Part shown: positions 1 to 10,565 of the stretch, one piece after another | Layout: every line of letters begins with the position of its first letter | Numbering within the stretch: position 1 is the first letter of the stretch | The notes under the pieces: generated by a model | Seen by the model: only the letters and a program-made list of their open reading frames with translations | The model's database searches: none | What the model was told of the DNA's origin: nothing | Made by a program: the position numbers and the translations under genes | NCBI GenBank assembly: GCA_034508935.3 | Contig: CM067443.1 | Coordinates: 1,458,717-1,522,716 of the forward strand | Origin: Berghia stephanieae | Lineage: Eukaryota > Mollusca > Gastropoda > Nudibranchia > Aeolidiidae | Direction of reading: 5' to 3' | DNA length: 64,000 nt

Positions 1-764
1 ATCAGGAGGTTGAATAACCTAATAATGTTGAAAGCACGGTTAAACACATAAAAAGCAAACTACTCAAAGAAGTCTCAGGTTTAAGAAGTTTTGTCCAGCT
101 GAGCGTCATCTTAAATCGTCGATATTTAAAGTTTGAAAAATAGCCAAAGTTCTAAAAGACATTTAGTCAGTGTACGAATTATTAAACAAGAATAGATATT
201 ACAATAGCTTCATAAAGGAACACAATGCCTTGTGCAGTATGTATTGAGCCCAAAACTCCTATTCTTATTCACCCCTCCCCCCTCCCAGAGTAAAGAATAA
301 CAAAAGAGAAAAAAGAATGGAAAAAAATACAATTAACAGAGTATTATTTTTCTCAAAATCTGGCTTCCATGTGAAGTATTTCCGTTTAAATTGTTTCTGT
401 TGTTGATGCTGCAAAGTAAGGAGGCGAGGTACAGACAATTGAACTCGGTTGTTACCTGCTCTGTCGTATCCTGAAAAAAAAGCCCACATGTTCAATATTT
501 TGGCCAGAAAAAATATAGTCTTTCGAATACGGATCGACCAATATGACACTCGTCTTGTCAGAAACTCTCAAACCTGGGAATTGTGAAATCCCAGGTTTGA
601 GGGATTTTGACCAGATTTGAATCGATCGATACTTGAAGGACAAAGTTTTCTGGTCAAACTTATAAAAATGTGTGTGTTTGTGGTTTGGGGGGAGGGAGGT
701 TGGGTTTTTTGTTGTTGTTGTTTTGTGTTGTTTTTGTTTTTACAAAGCACGGCAGTAATGGCTA
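1..764. other. No gene recognised; upstream flank/intron of Homer
   Basis: AT-rich sequence with no convincing coding exon. The first Homer coding exon, expected to carry only the start codon and part of the second codon, was not found and may lie here or further upstream. Positions 195-270 on the minus strand resemble the short repeat G described at 16.7 and 35.3 kb (shared 'TTTATGAAGCT' block). A short inverted repeat around 'CCTGGGA' / 'TCCCAGG' sits at about 571-600. Confidence 0.5.
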
Positions 765-1253
765 CGAGACAAAGACCATTCATCTGTGCCCCTCTGTATT
801 ATAAATATGTCAGAGACAAAGACCATTCATCTGTGCCCCTCTGTATTATAAATATGTCAGAGACAAAGACCATTCATCTGTGTCCCCCTGTATTATAAAT
901 ATGTCAGAGACAAAGACCATTCATCTGTGCCCCTCTGTATTATAAATATGTCAGAGACAAAGACCATTCATCTGTGCCCCTCTGTATTATAAATATGTCA
1001 GAGACAAAGACCATTCATCTGTGCCCCTCTGTCCCCCTGTATTATAAATATGTCAGAGACAAAGACCATTCATCTGTGCCCCTCTGTCCCCCTGTATTAT
1101 AAATATGTCAGAGACAAAGACCATTCATCTGTGCCCCTCTGTATTATAAATATGTCAGAGACAAAGACCATTCATCTGTGCCCCTCTGTCCCCCTGTATT
1201 ATAAATATGTCAGAGACAAAGACCATTCATCGGTGCCCCTCTGTTCCCCTATA
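765..1253 (+). repeat. 47-bp minisatellite (about 10 copies) next to the Homer EVH1 exon
   Basis: Tandem array whose unit contains GTCAGAGACAAAGACC and TTCATCTGTGCCCC followed by a TATTATAAATAT spacer. Most units are 47 bp; some are 57 bp because a short CCCCTCTGT block is doubled. Copies are almost identical, so the expansion is recent. The array ends about 58 bp before the 3' splice site of the first recognised Homer exon. Open frames through it are a by-product of the repeat and are not genes. Confidence 0.95.
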
Positions 1254-1311
1254 ATATTAGTACTATGTCCTCACCATCACATCCTTACATTTCTTGCATT
1301 TCTTCCTCCAG

Positions 1312-1468
1312 GGAGCAGCCCATCTTCAGCACCAAAGCCCACGTGTTCCAGATCGATGCGGGCACCAAGAAGGATTGGGTCCCTGCAAGCAGCGCCTCCG
1401 TATCCGTGTCTTACTACTACGACAGTACGAGGAACACATACCGGATCATTAGTGTGGATGGGTCTAAG
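1312..1468 (+). CDS. HOMER: Homer coding exon: EVH1 first half
   Basis: Follows the acceptor TTCCTCCAG and ends at TCTAAG|GTATGG. It encodes [15 protein letters not shown] through RIISVDGSK. It opens with one base that completes a codon, exactly as expected if an upstream exon supplies ATG plus two bases (M-G in vertebrates). Length 157 nt. Confidence 0.95.
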
Positions 1469-1839
1469 GTATGGAAACGTACGGTCTGCGTACCCAGAAA
1501 AAACAAAACATGTTTGTTTGGGTTTTGGGGTTTGTTTGTTTTGTTTTTTGTTTTTTTTTGTTTTCTGTTTCGTTTTTGGGTTTTGTTGGGGTTTTTTTTG
1601 GTTTTTTTTTAGGGGGGGGGGGCAGTTTGTTTTGACCAGAAAAGTTGTCCTTCTAATGTCGATCGAACGGCCATTTCTGCGATCTATAACTATTTCAAAA
1701 TTTGTTCGAAGTTTTCCATTTCCTGTAAAATATCCTTTAAGTATTCTTTGTTTTGCGGTCGCATGATCTTAGCTCCATTATTATATAGGTAATTATTATT
1801 TTTATTATTACTTTTATCATAATCGTCTTCATGGTCATC

Positions 1840-1909
<70 letters not shown>

Positions 1910-4900
1910 TATTGTTTGTTTTTTTTATGTTGCCTTTTTTATTTATTTGTTTTTTCATTTCTCTCTTCTTTTTTTTCTAACTGCTTCCCCAGGCAATCGT
2001 CAACAGCACTATCACGCCCAACATGACCTTCACAAAAACATCCCAGAAATTTGGTCAATGGTCTGACCCAAGAGCTAACACAGTCTATGGTCTAGGGTTC
2101 GCATCTGAACAAGACCTATCAAAGGTTTGTTTGGGTAACTTGTGTCACTTTTCGAGACAAAGCATATAATATAGAAAGATTTAAGGTCTGAGATGTGGGA
2201 TTCAATCCCTAGTCCAGGAGTTTGTTTTTTATTTGTTTTGTTTTTTGTTTTTTGGGGGGGATTTTTTTTGGTATTTTTTAGGGAGAGTTCAGTCTTTTTT
2301 TTTTTTTTTTTTTGCAGTCCTGAAGTTTAAATTTCATATTGGATATGTAACTTATGGTCTTGCATTTGGACTGATAAGTCCTTGGTTTGAGTCCTGGTCT
2401 GGGCAGTGCAAAGTTGAGTCATTGGAAAAGACTTTTTTTTCACATTTTCTGACCACATTCTGGTGAAAAAATAGGTACCAGTGTTACTCTTTATCCAAAA
2501 AAAAAAATTGTAACAGTGATTCAAAGGCCTCTTGCTTGTTAAGTGATGCTGTTGGCTGAGGACCTCTTGTAAAGCTTTGAGCACCTAAGTGGACATTGCG
2601 CAATATTTTTTAAAAATAATCTCAAGATAGTTGTTGAACACCAAATGAAACTTTTTTGATGATCTGAAAAAGATTAATTTATGAACTCAGCTGTTTTGCG
2701 GTCCCAATTTGCAAGCATAATGGACTGAATCTAAGTTTAATCAGTAATGATTTAATTTTCTTCCACATCTGGGGTCAAATTTGTAAGAGTAAGAGAGTTT
2801 TTTTTTGTTTTTTTTTCAATGATAAAAGTTAAACTTTCGTATAGGGTAATATCTCCTCAAAGTGCTCTAAAGGGTCCCTAGCCAACAGTAACACAACATT
2901 TTCTACGACAGAATCAATGTTGTTTCCAGCTAAGTACCTAATTTACATCGAGTTGAGTGAGAGAATGGGAGTAAAGAACCTTTCCAAGCACTCAACTGTG
3001 CATTCCCAGAGCAAAACTCAGACCATAGGCCTAACGGTCCACAGGCAAATGTCTTACCACAAGACCACAAAGCCGCATGGAAATATTCAGACATAAATTT
3101 GTTTTTCCTGACACGTATATTTCAAAATTAAGACAGATGAAAAATCTTGAAGTGATACTAAACTGCGATACAGACACTATGTCTCGGTGCAAGAAAAAAA
3201 AAAACGTATCTGATTAGAACCCTTGGATGTTTTAATCCCTGTGGACTCAGCACGAGGTTGGAATATTATAAGACTATCGTCTCTGTGGCATTTCTCACAT
3301 CTTTAGTTTTTAAGGTTTGTGTTATTTCCTTCATCACTGTAGCTGATATTGTAAATATTAGCTCATATTCAAGATCACTCCATTTGAAAAGGACCACTGT
3401 CCTTTCTACGTACATCTGGATTATTATTTTCACCCTTTATCGGATTTATTTCAACAGATATATTCGACAACTATTTCTATGCTACTCAGGATTTAAAATT
3501 TTTTTTTTTTAACGCACCAAATTTTATGTCTTGTTAAATATTCCACTCAATTTGGCACTCCTTAGTAATCTAGAGAACACTTCTTTTTATTTACATTTCC
3601 TAGATCTTTATACAGAAAGGACGTGCCGAGCATCGATATGTTTTTGTTAGTAATGTGTTCATGTTTTCATTGTTTTTTGTTGTTTTTCTGATGGAGGATT
3701 TTGAGCCTGAAACATTCCTTGTTTGTTTGTTTTTTTTTTAAGCTGTTATATTCACTTTTTAACAATCTTAAGCATGTGTGTGCGGGTGGTTGGATGGGAG
3801 CATCACCCTTGAATCATATACCTATGATGTTCGCATGGGTGTACGATCCGATAGTGATGTCGTTTCTTCTTCTCTTTACTAGCCTATCCTGCTTCTTTGG
3901 TTTGTGATTGTATTTTTGACAGGGATATTTTTTTTTTCTGTAAATCTTCTGCCTGTTTGTTCTTGGTTATTTATAATTTAGCTTATGATATCTTTAGGTT
4001 ATGATTTTGATTTACATTTGTACTATTTGTGTTAGATTGCTTGTTTTTTTTTTGTTTCAGCGGTCTCTCATATAACCTCAATTGTGTTGGAAGAGACCTA
4101 AAGCAACAAACAAAAAAAAGCATGTGTGTATTTATCTTTTAAAAGCAAAGGGGGTTAATCCAATTTTTCTTACTTGGCATTTTTGGTCGGTAGATTTAAT
4201 TCCCTTGAAAATTGAGCTTGTTCACTTTGAGATAAAGTTTGTACCATCTAGTTTTTCGTTTATCAGGACATTGTTTTTGTCATCATCATCATCAATATCT
4301 ATTCAGAGTTTAGTTTCTTTTTGATAATTTGTTCCTTTCTTTACCTACCTGCACTGTTTCTTAAGATGTCTTCCTTACTTTATATACCTTTTACAGTTTA
4401 TAGAAAAATTCAAAGAGGTGAAGGAGATGACACGTCAGGTAGCCCAGTTAAAACAGTCAGAGATGAATGGCGGGGTTGACAGTCACCCCACCTCCCCACA
4501 GCCCTCAGGCAGACAACCCCTGCACCAAAGAACCAACAGTCTTTCTTCCATCCAGGTCAGTGGTTTCATTACAAACCATCGATTTTTAGGAGCAAGTTAG
4601 CAAAGCGTTGTAGTCTTTGCTATGGGATACACATGAGTTTTTCCACTTGAATTTCAAAGTTTTTTTTCTTTAAAAATGTACAATTTTTTATTTGTTTATA
4701 GGATTTATTTAGTCCAAAAGGTTAAAAATACGAGGAAAAAATAGATTTATATACACATATAAACTTGCTTTCGTTTAGGACAGTTGGTATAAATGCTTTC
4801 ATTTGTTCAAATGTTCATTTTTTGTAGTTCCATAGAAAATTTGACACATTCATATGATGTGGTTATCTAAACCTGCAGTGTTAAATATGACTGGTTGGAG

Positions 4901-7900
4901 ATTATGATAAACTGAGTATATATTGTGTGTTGTGTTTTATGATTTCTGAATTTTTACAGACGGTCAGGACAACAAAATACTTCCTATTGAATTTTATTAC
5001 TCTTAAAGAGTGAAAATTTATAATGAAAATATATGAATAGGTTTTTATTTATAAGGAAATTGAGTTTACAAATTGAATAAATCAGCGTTATAAAATATAT
5101 TTACGTAATTTCATAAAGTACTTCAGTAAATAAAATAGAAGTGCATCTGTAATATGGATATTAATACATAAGGATATCTGATATATTATGTATGAATAGT
5201 GCATATACATTATATGGTATATCAATATAGCAAGAAAAGGCTATATGAATAAAAACGAATTTCGTGTTTATATATTTTTATCAATGACGAAACATGAAAG
5301 GAAATTTTAAAAAGAAAAAGAAATTGTATGTTTGAACGCATATGTGTTGACTCCAAAATCACAAATTTAGTCAGTGGAGATTTAAAGTAGAAACTTGATT
5401 TTATGTTTTGTCTTTTTGTTGTTTGTTATAGAATGATTCAGGCAGTCTACGTGAAAGGAGGAACTCTTTTACTCAAGGAGGTGGAGGCACAAATGGAGTT
5501 TCGCCAAATCCAAGCTCAGAAGCTCAGCTCAAATACGAGAATGACCGTCTTAAATTGGCATTAGCACAAAGGTTAGTTCTGACAATTACTTTTTTAAACG
5601 AGAGAGCTTTCTGTTTTCTATAGTTTTTTGTGGGGTTTTTTTTTTTAATATTTTTTTTTTTGTTTCCTTTTTTCTTTTAACGGTAAACTAGCATCTTACC
5701 CAAAGAGTAGCAAATAATTGCCATTGTTCATTTTAAACGACAGAAACCAGGATAAACAGACTGCATTGGCCTTATGGCTCTTATGGACCATTTTAATGCT
5801 TTGTTTTTCATTTCATTTTTTTTTTTTTTTTTTTTGCATTTACTTAAAGTCCTTGCCAGATTTCTAAAAGTTACAAGTTATATGAACCATAAAAACCAAT
5901 TCTTGAAATTTGAACCTGTCAGGTATGCGTGTTGCTTTGCATTATGTATTGCATAGTGTGGCATGAATGAACACTTTTTTTTTGTTCAGAAATCACTGGG
6001 TTCTTGATTTCTCCACAGTTCTGCAAATGCCAAGAAATGGGAGGTTGAGTTACAGACATTAAAGAACAATAACGCTCGCTTGACAGCTGCCCTCCAGGAG
6101 AGTACAGCCAATGTGGAGGAGTGGAAGAAACAGCTGGCCGCCTACAAGGAGGAAAGTGCCAGATTGAAAAAACGGGTGAGGATATTAGTTAGAACTGAAT
6201 GACAATTGTGTTATGAAGTACAGTGCACTCGGGATACGTTGATATTGCTTAAGTCGATTTTTAACCAAGTCGATTTTTTTTGTCAATAACATTAGTATTT
6301 TAAAAAACACTCCACATAAGTCGATGCTGCTTAAGTCGATGTTCCTGGACTCATGACCACAATAAAATTACAAATAAACAACAAGTTATTCCATTGGTTA
6401 AAAAAACTACCAGTAAGAATTTTCATTGGTTAAGAATATCTGCGAATGATTGGCGCACGCCGATGTGACGTAGGTGCTTTGCCCGACGTTTGTGCTCAAT
6501 GTACATAAGTATTATCGAATAGCTTTGATTTATCCATATCACATTTAACATGCTCGCAGCTTCAAGTCAAGATTTTTAGACAAAATTAATTTTTTTCTAA
6601 TCCAAGGCCATCCTATCTATTGACCCTTCTAATTAGTAACAATTTTATCAAGAATTCAAGTCAAGTCTACAACTACGATGGCAAACAGACGGTTGACAAC
6701 CCTATCGCTGAACAGAAAGATCAACTGATCGGTGCAGTTGAAAAGTCTGGCATGCGGCAGAAAATCATGCAGAGGAAATCGGCATACCAGCCAATTCAGT
6801 CTCGACAATTTACAAGAAGCGTGACCACTACAGGGACCTCTACTCCTCTGGTTAATTCGATGCGACCAAGCAATGTCAGTGGAAAGCGCAACATGAAGGG
6901 CCATACTTATTCTTGATTGTCTTGCTTTGTTCACACACATTTTTGCTTATTTGGTTACACTCCGGTTAAGTTTATTTTCGGTTAAGTCAATTGTTTCTTC
7001 CTGTTCCCCTGGGCATAGCCTTATCCAGAGTCTACTTTATTGACATTGAGAGAGACTTTGAAAAAGATAGTGGGGCTTTGTTAGAGCACAATGTGTAATT
7101 TATAGAGTGCTTACTCGTTTTTCTCCTTTTTTTTCTTTCTTTATATCTTTATATTTCTCTCTTTATTTTCGTTGGTCTTCTTTCTTCTTCTTCTTCTTCT
7201 TCTTCTTCTTCTTCTTCTTCTTCTTCTTCTTCTTCTTCTTCTTCTTCTTCTTCTTCTTCTTCTTCTTCTTCTTCTTCTTCTTCTTCTTCTTTTCTTCTTC
7301 TTCTTCTTCTTCTTCTTCTTCTTCTTTCTTCTTCTCTCTTCTTCTTCTTCTTCTTCTTCTCTTCTTCTTTTCTTTCTGGTAGGAAAGGAACTCAGGCTCA
7401 GATACGGAATACAATAGAGTGGAATCAAATCTGGCTTGATATGCCAGGCTTTTGTGAATCAAGTATACTTTTGTATATTAAAAATGTTATCTTTTTAAAG
7501 TCTTTCATGTATCTGACAAAGCCTGCTTTTTACTGTAATAAAGTTCCATGATTGTTTTTATCATTATTATTCCTTCCTAAATTAGTTTACCATGATTATT
7601 TATTTTATTTTCATATAAGTTACTGGATCAAGACAAAGGAGGAGGGGGAGACATGGTGGTCCAGTTGACTGACCAGCTGGAACGTATCAGATTAGACAAC
7701 CAGAAAAAAACAGGAGGTTTGTTACATTGTTTGTCACGTTGTAAAATGCAGATGTTAATATTTGAAGAAGTTTAAAAAAACAACAAAAAAACAATGAGAA
7801 CTAGGATATATAAGCTTCAATCTTGTTTTGTCAAGAAAATAGACGAGATGAATAAGAAACCAACGATGAATGAGAGATGAAAGGATGGTGTTATTCAGGG

Positions 7901-10146
7901 ACTATGAGAGATTTGAGGGTGGTACTTTATTTTTTTTTTCAAATTTCCTCATGAACGCAAGAAATGATAGTTTATTAAAGTATTACCCCCTTGATTGTTT
8001 GATTAAAGTATTACCCCCTTGATTGTTTGATTAAAGTATTACCTCCTTGATTGTTTGATTAAAGTATTACCTCCTTGATTGTTTGATTAAAGTATTACCT
8101 CCTTGATTGTTTGATTAAAGTATTACCCCTTGATTGTTTGATTAAAGTATTACCTCCTTGATTGTTTGATTAAAGTATTACCTCCTTGATTGTTTGATTA
8201 AAGTATTACCTCCTTGATTGTTTGATTAAAGTATTACCTCCTTGATTGTTTGATTAAAGTATTACCTCCTTACCAAGGTCACATTAATATTTTGTCATGG
8301 AAAACTTGTCTTTTCCAGGAAATAAAAAATTTAGGATCTCAGATAGAAGAGTTACAGTCCAGGGATTCACAACTATCTGCTCTACAAGTTAGAATACAAG
8401 TAAGTCTTCTATCAATTAAGTACAGTGATCACTGCTTTAAAACTTGCCCCTCAGTTGATTTCACAGGGATATTAGCCAGAGTGGATTATTAGGCATAGTC
8501 AACCAAGCGGGGAAGACTGAAACATTTGTTTGTCTAATTGTCAGGGCTGGGAATCTTACACCTAAAGGCAGATTCCCGCATAAATGGTGGTTTATCTCCG
8601 CTCATCACCATCACAATTCCGCCTTTTTCAAATTTTTCTATGATTAAAAAAGACCCACCACAACCACTACATCCACATCCCTACCACCCCTACAATTACA
8701 ACCAACCACCACCACATCATTATTCCTGCAACCACCACAAAATCATCATCTCTATCACCACCACTACTACTACTACCACCATCACTTCATCATCGTCCAG
8801 ACAATAACTGCTACAACCACCAGTACATTAATATCCCTACCACCACTACTACAACCATCACCACAAAATCATCATCCCTACAACTGCCACTACCACATCT
8901 TCATCCCTACCACCACCACTACTACAACCACCAGCACAAAATCATCATCCGTACAATCACTACTACAACACCACTACTACTACTTCTACAACCACCACCA
9001 CTGCATCATCATCATTCCTACCAGCACTACTACAACCACCACAACATCATCGTCCCTATAACTATGACAACTACCACCACACCATCATCCCTTACAATCA
9101 ACACTACTAAAAATACCCCAACGTCATCCTACCTATCATGAATACAACAAGTACCACCAACCATCATCTCTACCACGAGTACAACTATTACCCACATCAT
9201 TCCAACAAATCATATTATGAGTATTTTTAAAAAGTGAAAAATAGGGGTGGGTGGTGGCTGTTGACATTGTATGATCACATGGTACCATTCTATAAGTAGA
9301 TATAAATTGATATTACTTTCAACTTTTGAAATTGATCCGAGTGGTGATGGAAATTGCTGTGAGACACATTTTGAATTGCATCTCAGTAAATTTTTATGAA
9401 TTTCAAATTTATAGGTTATAATATACTCGCATGGATGGGTCATGATCTATGCACTAAAAAAATTTCCTTTTTTTTATGACCAGTCATTCTCACTCCTGAA
9501 TTTTTGTAGCTTTTAAAAAATATTTCCTTTAGTTAGGAACCTCACCTCTCTCTATCCCCTCCCCACAGCAAACCAAAACATTTCCAACCTAGACTATTTG
9601 AGAGCTGAAACACTGCAGTTTTGAATTGTCTTTGTGACAGGTTTGTCAGTGATTTTTCTTGCAAAATTGAGTCCTTAGAAAAGTCTATTTACACTTATCT
9701 TCTCATGTACTCTGATGGGAAATTTAGTACCTGGCCTCCTGTAACAGCGTAGTCTCTGCCAAAAAATAAAAAATTGTAATTGCTCCTAGCAGCCTTGATG
9801 TCTTGCTTACATTTTAAGTGTTGCTGTTAGCTTGGGATACCTTGTAAAATACTTTGAGCACATTGAGTGAATTCTGTGTTATATTAGAGCTCAAGTAGTT
9901 TGTTCTTATTTGTTTTTATTTTTTATTTTTTTCTATTTTCACACATAGGCTTTAGAAGAAGAAAATCACCATTTAACCTTAAGAATGCAAGACAGTCAAC
10001 GACAGAATCAAGAGGGGAAGTCATTGAGAGATCAGGAGCATCGAGATTTGATCAAACTGCAAGACACAGTCGGTAGCAAGTTGACTGAATTGTATGAGAT
10101 TCACGAAACCATCATGGCCACATTGAAACACGAATCACACAGCTAG
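1312..10146 (+). CDS. HOMER: Homer family scaffold protein (gene span, 8 recognised coding exons)
   Basis: Homer proteins cross-link postsynaptic and calcium-signalling proteins: the N-terminal EVH1 domain binds PPxxF ligands (group I mGluRs, IP3/ryanodine receptors, Shank in known animals) and a C-terminal coiled coil tetramerises. Spliced exons at 1312-1468, 1993-2124, 4397-4555, 5432-5571, 6019-6175, 7620-7716, 8319-8399 and 9949-10146 give about 374 residues, close to vertebrate Homer (about 354-366). EVH1 covers residues 1-110, with [11 protein letters not shown] and KKDWVP; the ligand-binding positions F14, W24, F74 and G89 (vertebrate numbering) are all kept. A Ser/Pro/Gln-rich linker follows (about 110-180), then a block typical of Homer ([20 protein letters not shown]) and coiled coil to the end. 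Introns have GT/AG borders. The initiator exon is not seen. One extra A in a run of seven (7704-7710) shifts the frame at the end of exon 6. Homer identity is very secure. Confidence 0.95.
1837..1908. repeat. (ATT)n microsatellite
   Basis: About 24 copies of ATT in Homer intron 1 of the recognised set, ending about 85 bp before the next exon. Confidence 0.97.
1993..2124 (+). CDS. HOMER: Homer coding exon: EVH1 second half
   Basis: Acceptor CCCCAG, donor AAG|GTTTGT, 132 nt, phase 0 at both ends. Encodes [20 protein letters not shown] and then [16 protein letters not shown], the most conserved stretch of the Homer EVH1 domain, including F74 and G89 of the ligand pocket. Confidence 0.96.
2348..2612 (+). 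mobile_element. tRNA-derived SINE, family D (diverged copy)
   Basis: The head retains GGTTTGAGTCC (B-box like), then AGTTGAGTCATTGGAAAAG and a tail 'CTTGTAAAGCTTTGAGCACC' with CATTGCGCAATA. The same order of blocks is seen at 9.6, 42.4, 47.5 and 53.9 kb. It lies in a Homer intron. Old, with many substitutions. Confidence 0.75.
2851..3078 (-). mobile_element. tRNA-derived SINE, family D (diverged, reverse)
   Basis: Read on the minus strand it shows the D-family order: a degraded tRNA-like head near 3020-3078, the block corresponding to AGTGCTTGGAAAGG, and a tail with AGAGCACTTTGAGG. With the copy at 2348-2612 it forms an inverted pair about 240 bp apart. Confidence 0.7.
3690..3769 (+). repeat. 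Short repeat G with hammerhead-like core
   Basis: Contains CTGATGG, a short hairpin AGG...GCCT, then GAAAC, and a downstream block AAGCTGTTATATTCAC shared with copies near 11.5, 16.7 and 35.3 kb. The arrangement CUGANGA / stem / GAAAC resembles the catalytic core of a hammerhead ribozyme, but flanking stems are not evident. Family and function are uncertain. Confidence 0.45.
3782..4117 (+). mobile_element. Young 336-bp retroposon, family B, in a Homer intron
   Basis: Begins GCGGGTGGTTGGATGGG and ends with a hairpin GGTCTCT...AGAGACC followed by TAAAGCAACAAAC and an A-rich tail. It is bounded by a 12-bp direct repeat AAGCATGTGTGT at 3770-3781 and 4118-4129, the expected target-site duplication. 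Two nearly identical copies lie at 27395-27728 and 40270-40609, both on the minus strand. No tRNA-like head or open frame of note, so it is a non-autonomous retroposon. Confidence 0.92.
4397..4555 (+). CDS. HOMER: Homer coding exon: EVH1 end and linker
   Basis: Acceptor TTTTACAG, donor CAG|GTCAGT, 159 nt, phase 0. Encodes [17 protein letters not shown] and then a Ser/Pro/Gln-rich linker with HPTSPQPSG. The first part closes the EVH1 C-terminal helix. Confidence 0.93.
5432..5571 (+). CDS. HOMER: Homer coding exon: Ser/Gly linker and start of coiled coil
   Basis: Acceptor TGTTATAG, donor AG|GTTAGT, 140 nt. Encodes [19 protein letters not shown] and ends with [14 protein letters not shown], the first heptads. 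The split serine codon (AG|T) is completed by the next exon, which supports both borders. Confidence 0.92.
6019..6175 (+). CDS. HOMER: Homer coding exon: conserved mid coiled coil
   Basis: Acceptor TCTCCACAG, donor CGG|GTGAGG, 157 nt. Encodes [20 protein letters not shown] and then [20 protein letters not shown], nearly the same as the vertebrate Homer block 'LTAALLESTANVKQWKQQLA'. The following intron holds a DNA transposon remnant and a TTC tract. Confidence 0.95.
6221..7037 (+). mobile_element. pogo/Tigger-type DNA transposon remnant (817 bp)
   Basis: The termini are inverted: left CAGTGCACTCGGGATA; the right end read in reverse begins AAGTAGACTCTGGATA. A TA dinucleotide flanks each end (6219-6220, 7038-7039), the target duplication of the Tc1/mariner superfamily. 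Sub-terminal repeats of AAGTCGATTTT also fit Tigger-like elements. From 6678 one frame reads [15 protein letters not shown] and the neighbouring frame continues [10 protein letters not shown], resembling the N-terminal helix-turn-helix of pogo-type transposases, broken by a frame change and then lost. Internally deleted and inactive; inserted in a Homer intron. Confidence 0.75.
7177..7376 (+). repeat. (TTC)n microsatellite, about 200 bp
   Basis: Long, slightly interrupted TTC tract in a Homer intron, pyrimidine in the sense strand. Poly-Leu, poly-Phe and poly-Ser open frames over it are artefacts. Confidence 0.98.
7620..7716 (+). CDS. HOMER: Homer coding exon: coiled coil, with one-base frame break
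   Basis: Acceptor CATATAAG, donor GAG|GTTTGT. Encodes [20 protein letters not shown] and RIRLDNQKK. As read it is 97 nt and does not join in phase to the next exon. With six instead of seven A at 7704-7710 the exon would end QKKQE and run in frame into [12 protein letters not shown] with unbroken heptads. I therefore read an extra A (sequencing error or rare variant). Confidence 0.85.
7974..8272 (+). repeat. 28-bp minisatellite, about 10.5 copies
   Basis: The unit contains ATTAAAGTATTACCTCCTTG and GATTGTTTG. Copies differ mainly at one position (ACCCCC or ACCTCC). It ends about 45 bp before the 3' splice site of the exon at 8319. Confidence 0.95.
8319..8399 (+). CDS. HOMER: Homer coding exon: coiled coil
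   Basis: Acceptor CTTTTCCAG, donor CAA|GTAAGT, 81 nt, phase 0. Encodes [20 protein letters not shown] and ALQVRIQ with a regular leucine heptad pattern. It lies about 45 bp downstream of a 28-bp minisatellite. Confidence 0.9.
8650..9200. repeat. Low-complexity ACC/CAT-rich tract
   Basis: About 550 bp of degenerate (ACC)n, (CAT)n and (ACT)n triplets in the last Homer intron. No coding signal. Confidence 0.85.
9630..9905 (+). mobile_element. tRNA-derived SINE, family D (diverged)
   Basis: Shows AAATTGAGTCCTTAGAAAAG, a GTACTCTGATGGG block, AATTGTAAT, and the tail TGTAAAATACTTTGAGCAC in D-family order. It ends about 45 bp before the terminal Homer exon. Confidence 0.75.
9949..10146 (+). CDS. 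HOMER: Homer terminal coding exon with stop
   Basis: Acceptor TTTTCACACATAG; 198 nt to the TAG at 10144-10146. Encodes [20 protein letters not shown] through [15 protein letters not shown] and ends KHESHS. The C-terminal 'K.ELTELR' like zipper of vertebrate Homer corresponds to [13 protein letters not shown]. Confidence 0.93.
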   Translation, partial: ALEEENHHLTLRMQDSQRQNQEGKSLRDQEHRDLIKLQDTVGSKLTELYEIHETIMATLKHESHS

Positions 10147-10565
10147 GGGAGAATGGAAGTTTGTCACGCTATAATAGAAGGGAGTTTGATTGAAATTGTG
10201 TGTAGCTTGGAAGAATGGAAATGTGTGTATTGAGGAAAGAATGGAAAATGATTGGATATGTGTGTAGTGAGGAAGGAATGGAACTTGATTGGAAATGTAT
10301 GCCAAGAAAAAATGGATATTGATTTGAAACGTTTGAAGTGAGAAGAGAGTGGAAATGTGTGTAGCTAGGAAAGAATTGAAATTGATGTGAGCACCCAGAA
10401 AAGAAAGGAAATAAATGTGGGCGGTAGTAGATTGGTTGATTGATGATTGTAGATTGGTTGATTGATGATTGTAGATTGGTTGATTGATGATTGTAGATTG
10501 GTTGATTGATGATTGTAGATTGGTTGATTGATGATTGTAGATTGTGGTTGATTTGATGATAATTA
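10147..10565 (+). repeat. Homer 3' UTR region: degenerate tandem repeat and 22-bp repeat
   Basis: Immediately after the stop, 10150-10400 holds loosely repeated blocks (GGAAATGTGTGTAG, GGAAAGAATGGAA) at roughly 45-60 bp spacing. From about 10428 to 10560 a cleaner 22-bp unit (GATTGTAGATTGGTTGATTGAT in part) is repeated about six times. No sure poly(A) site was assigned; AATAAA-like motifs occur near 11975 and 13460. Confidence 0.8.

Noticed and set aside
4418-4600. A short, Homer1a-like isoform ending in the intron after 4555
   Set aside because: The frame does read a few codons past the splice donor, but this is expected by chance and nothing else supports it.
7172-7462. Poly-Leu/Phe/Ser and Arg/Lys/Glu open frames
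   Set aside because: Translation of the TTC/GAA microsatellite.
8277-8318. An upstream 3' splice site at about 8276 that would rescue the Homer reading frame
   Set aside because: It is in phase but would insert residues that break the coiled coil, and the site at 8318 (CTTTTCCAG) is much stronger. An extra A at 7704-7710 explains the phase better.
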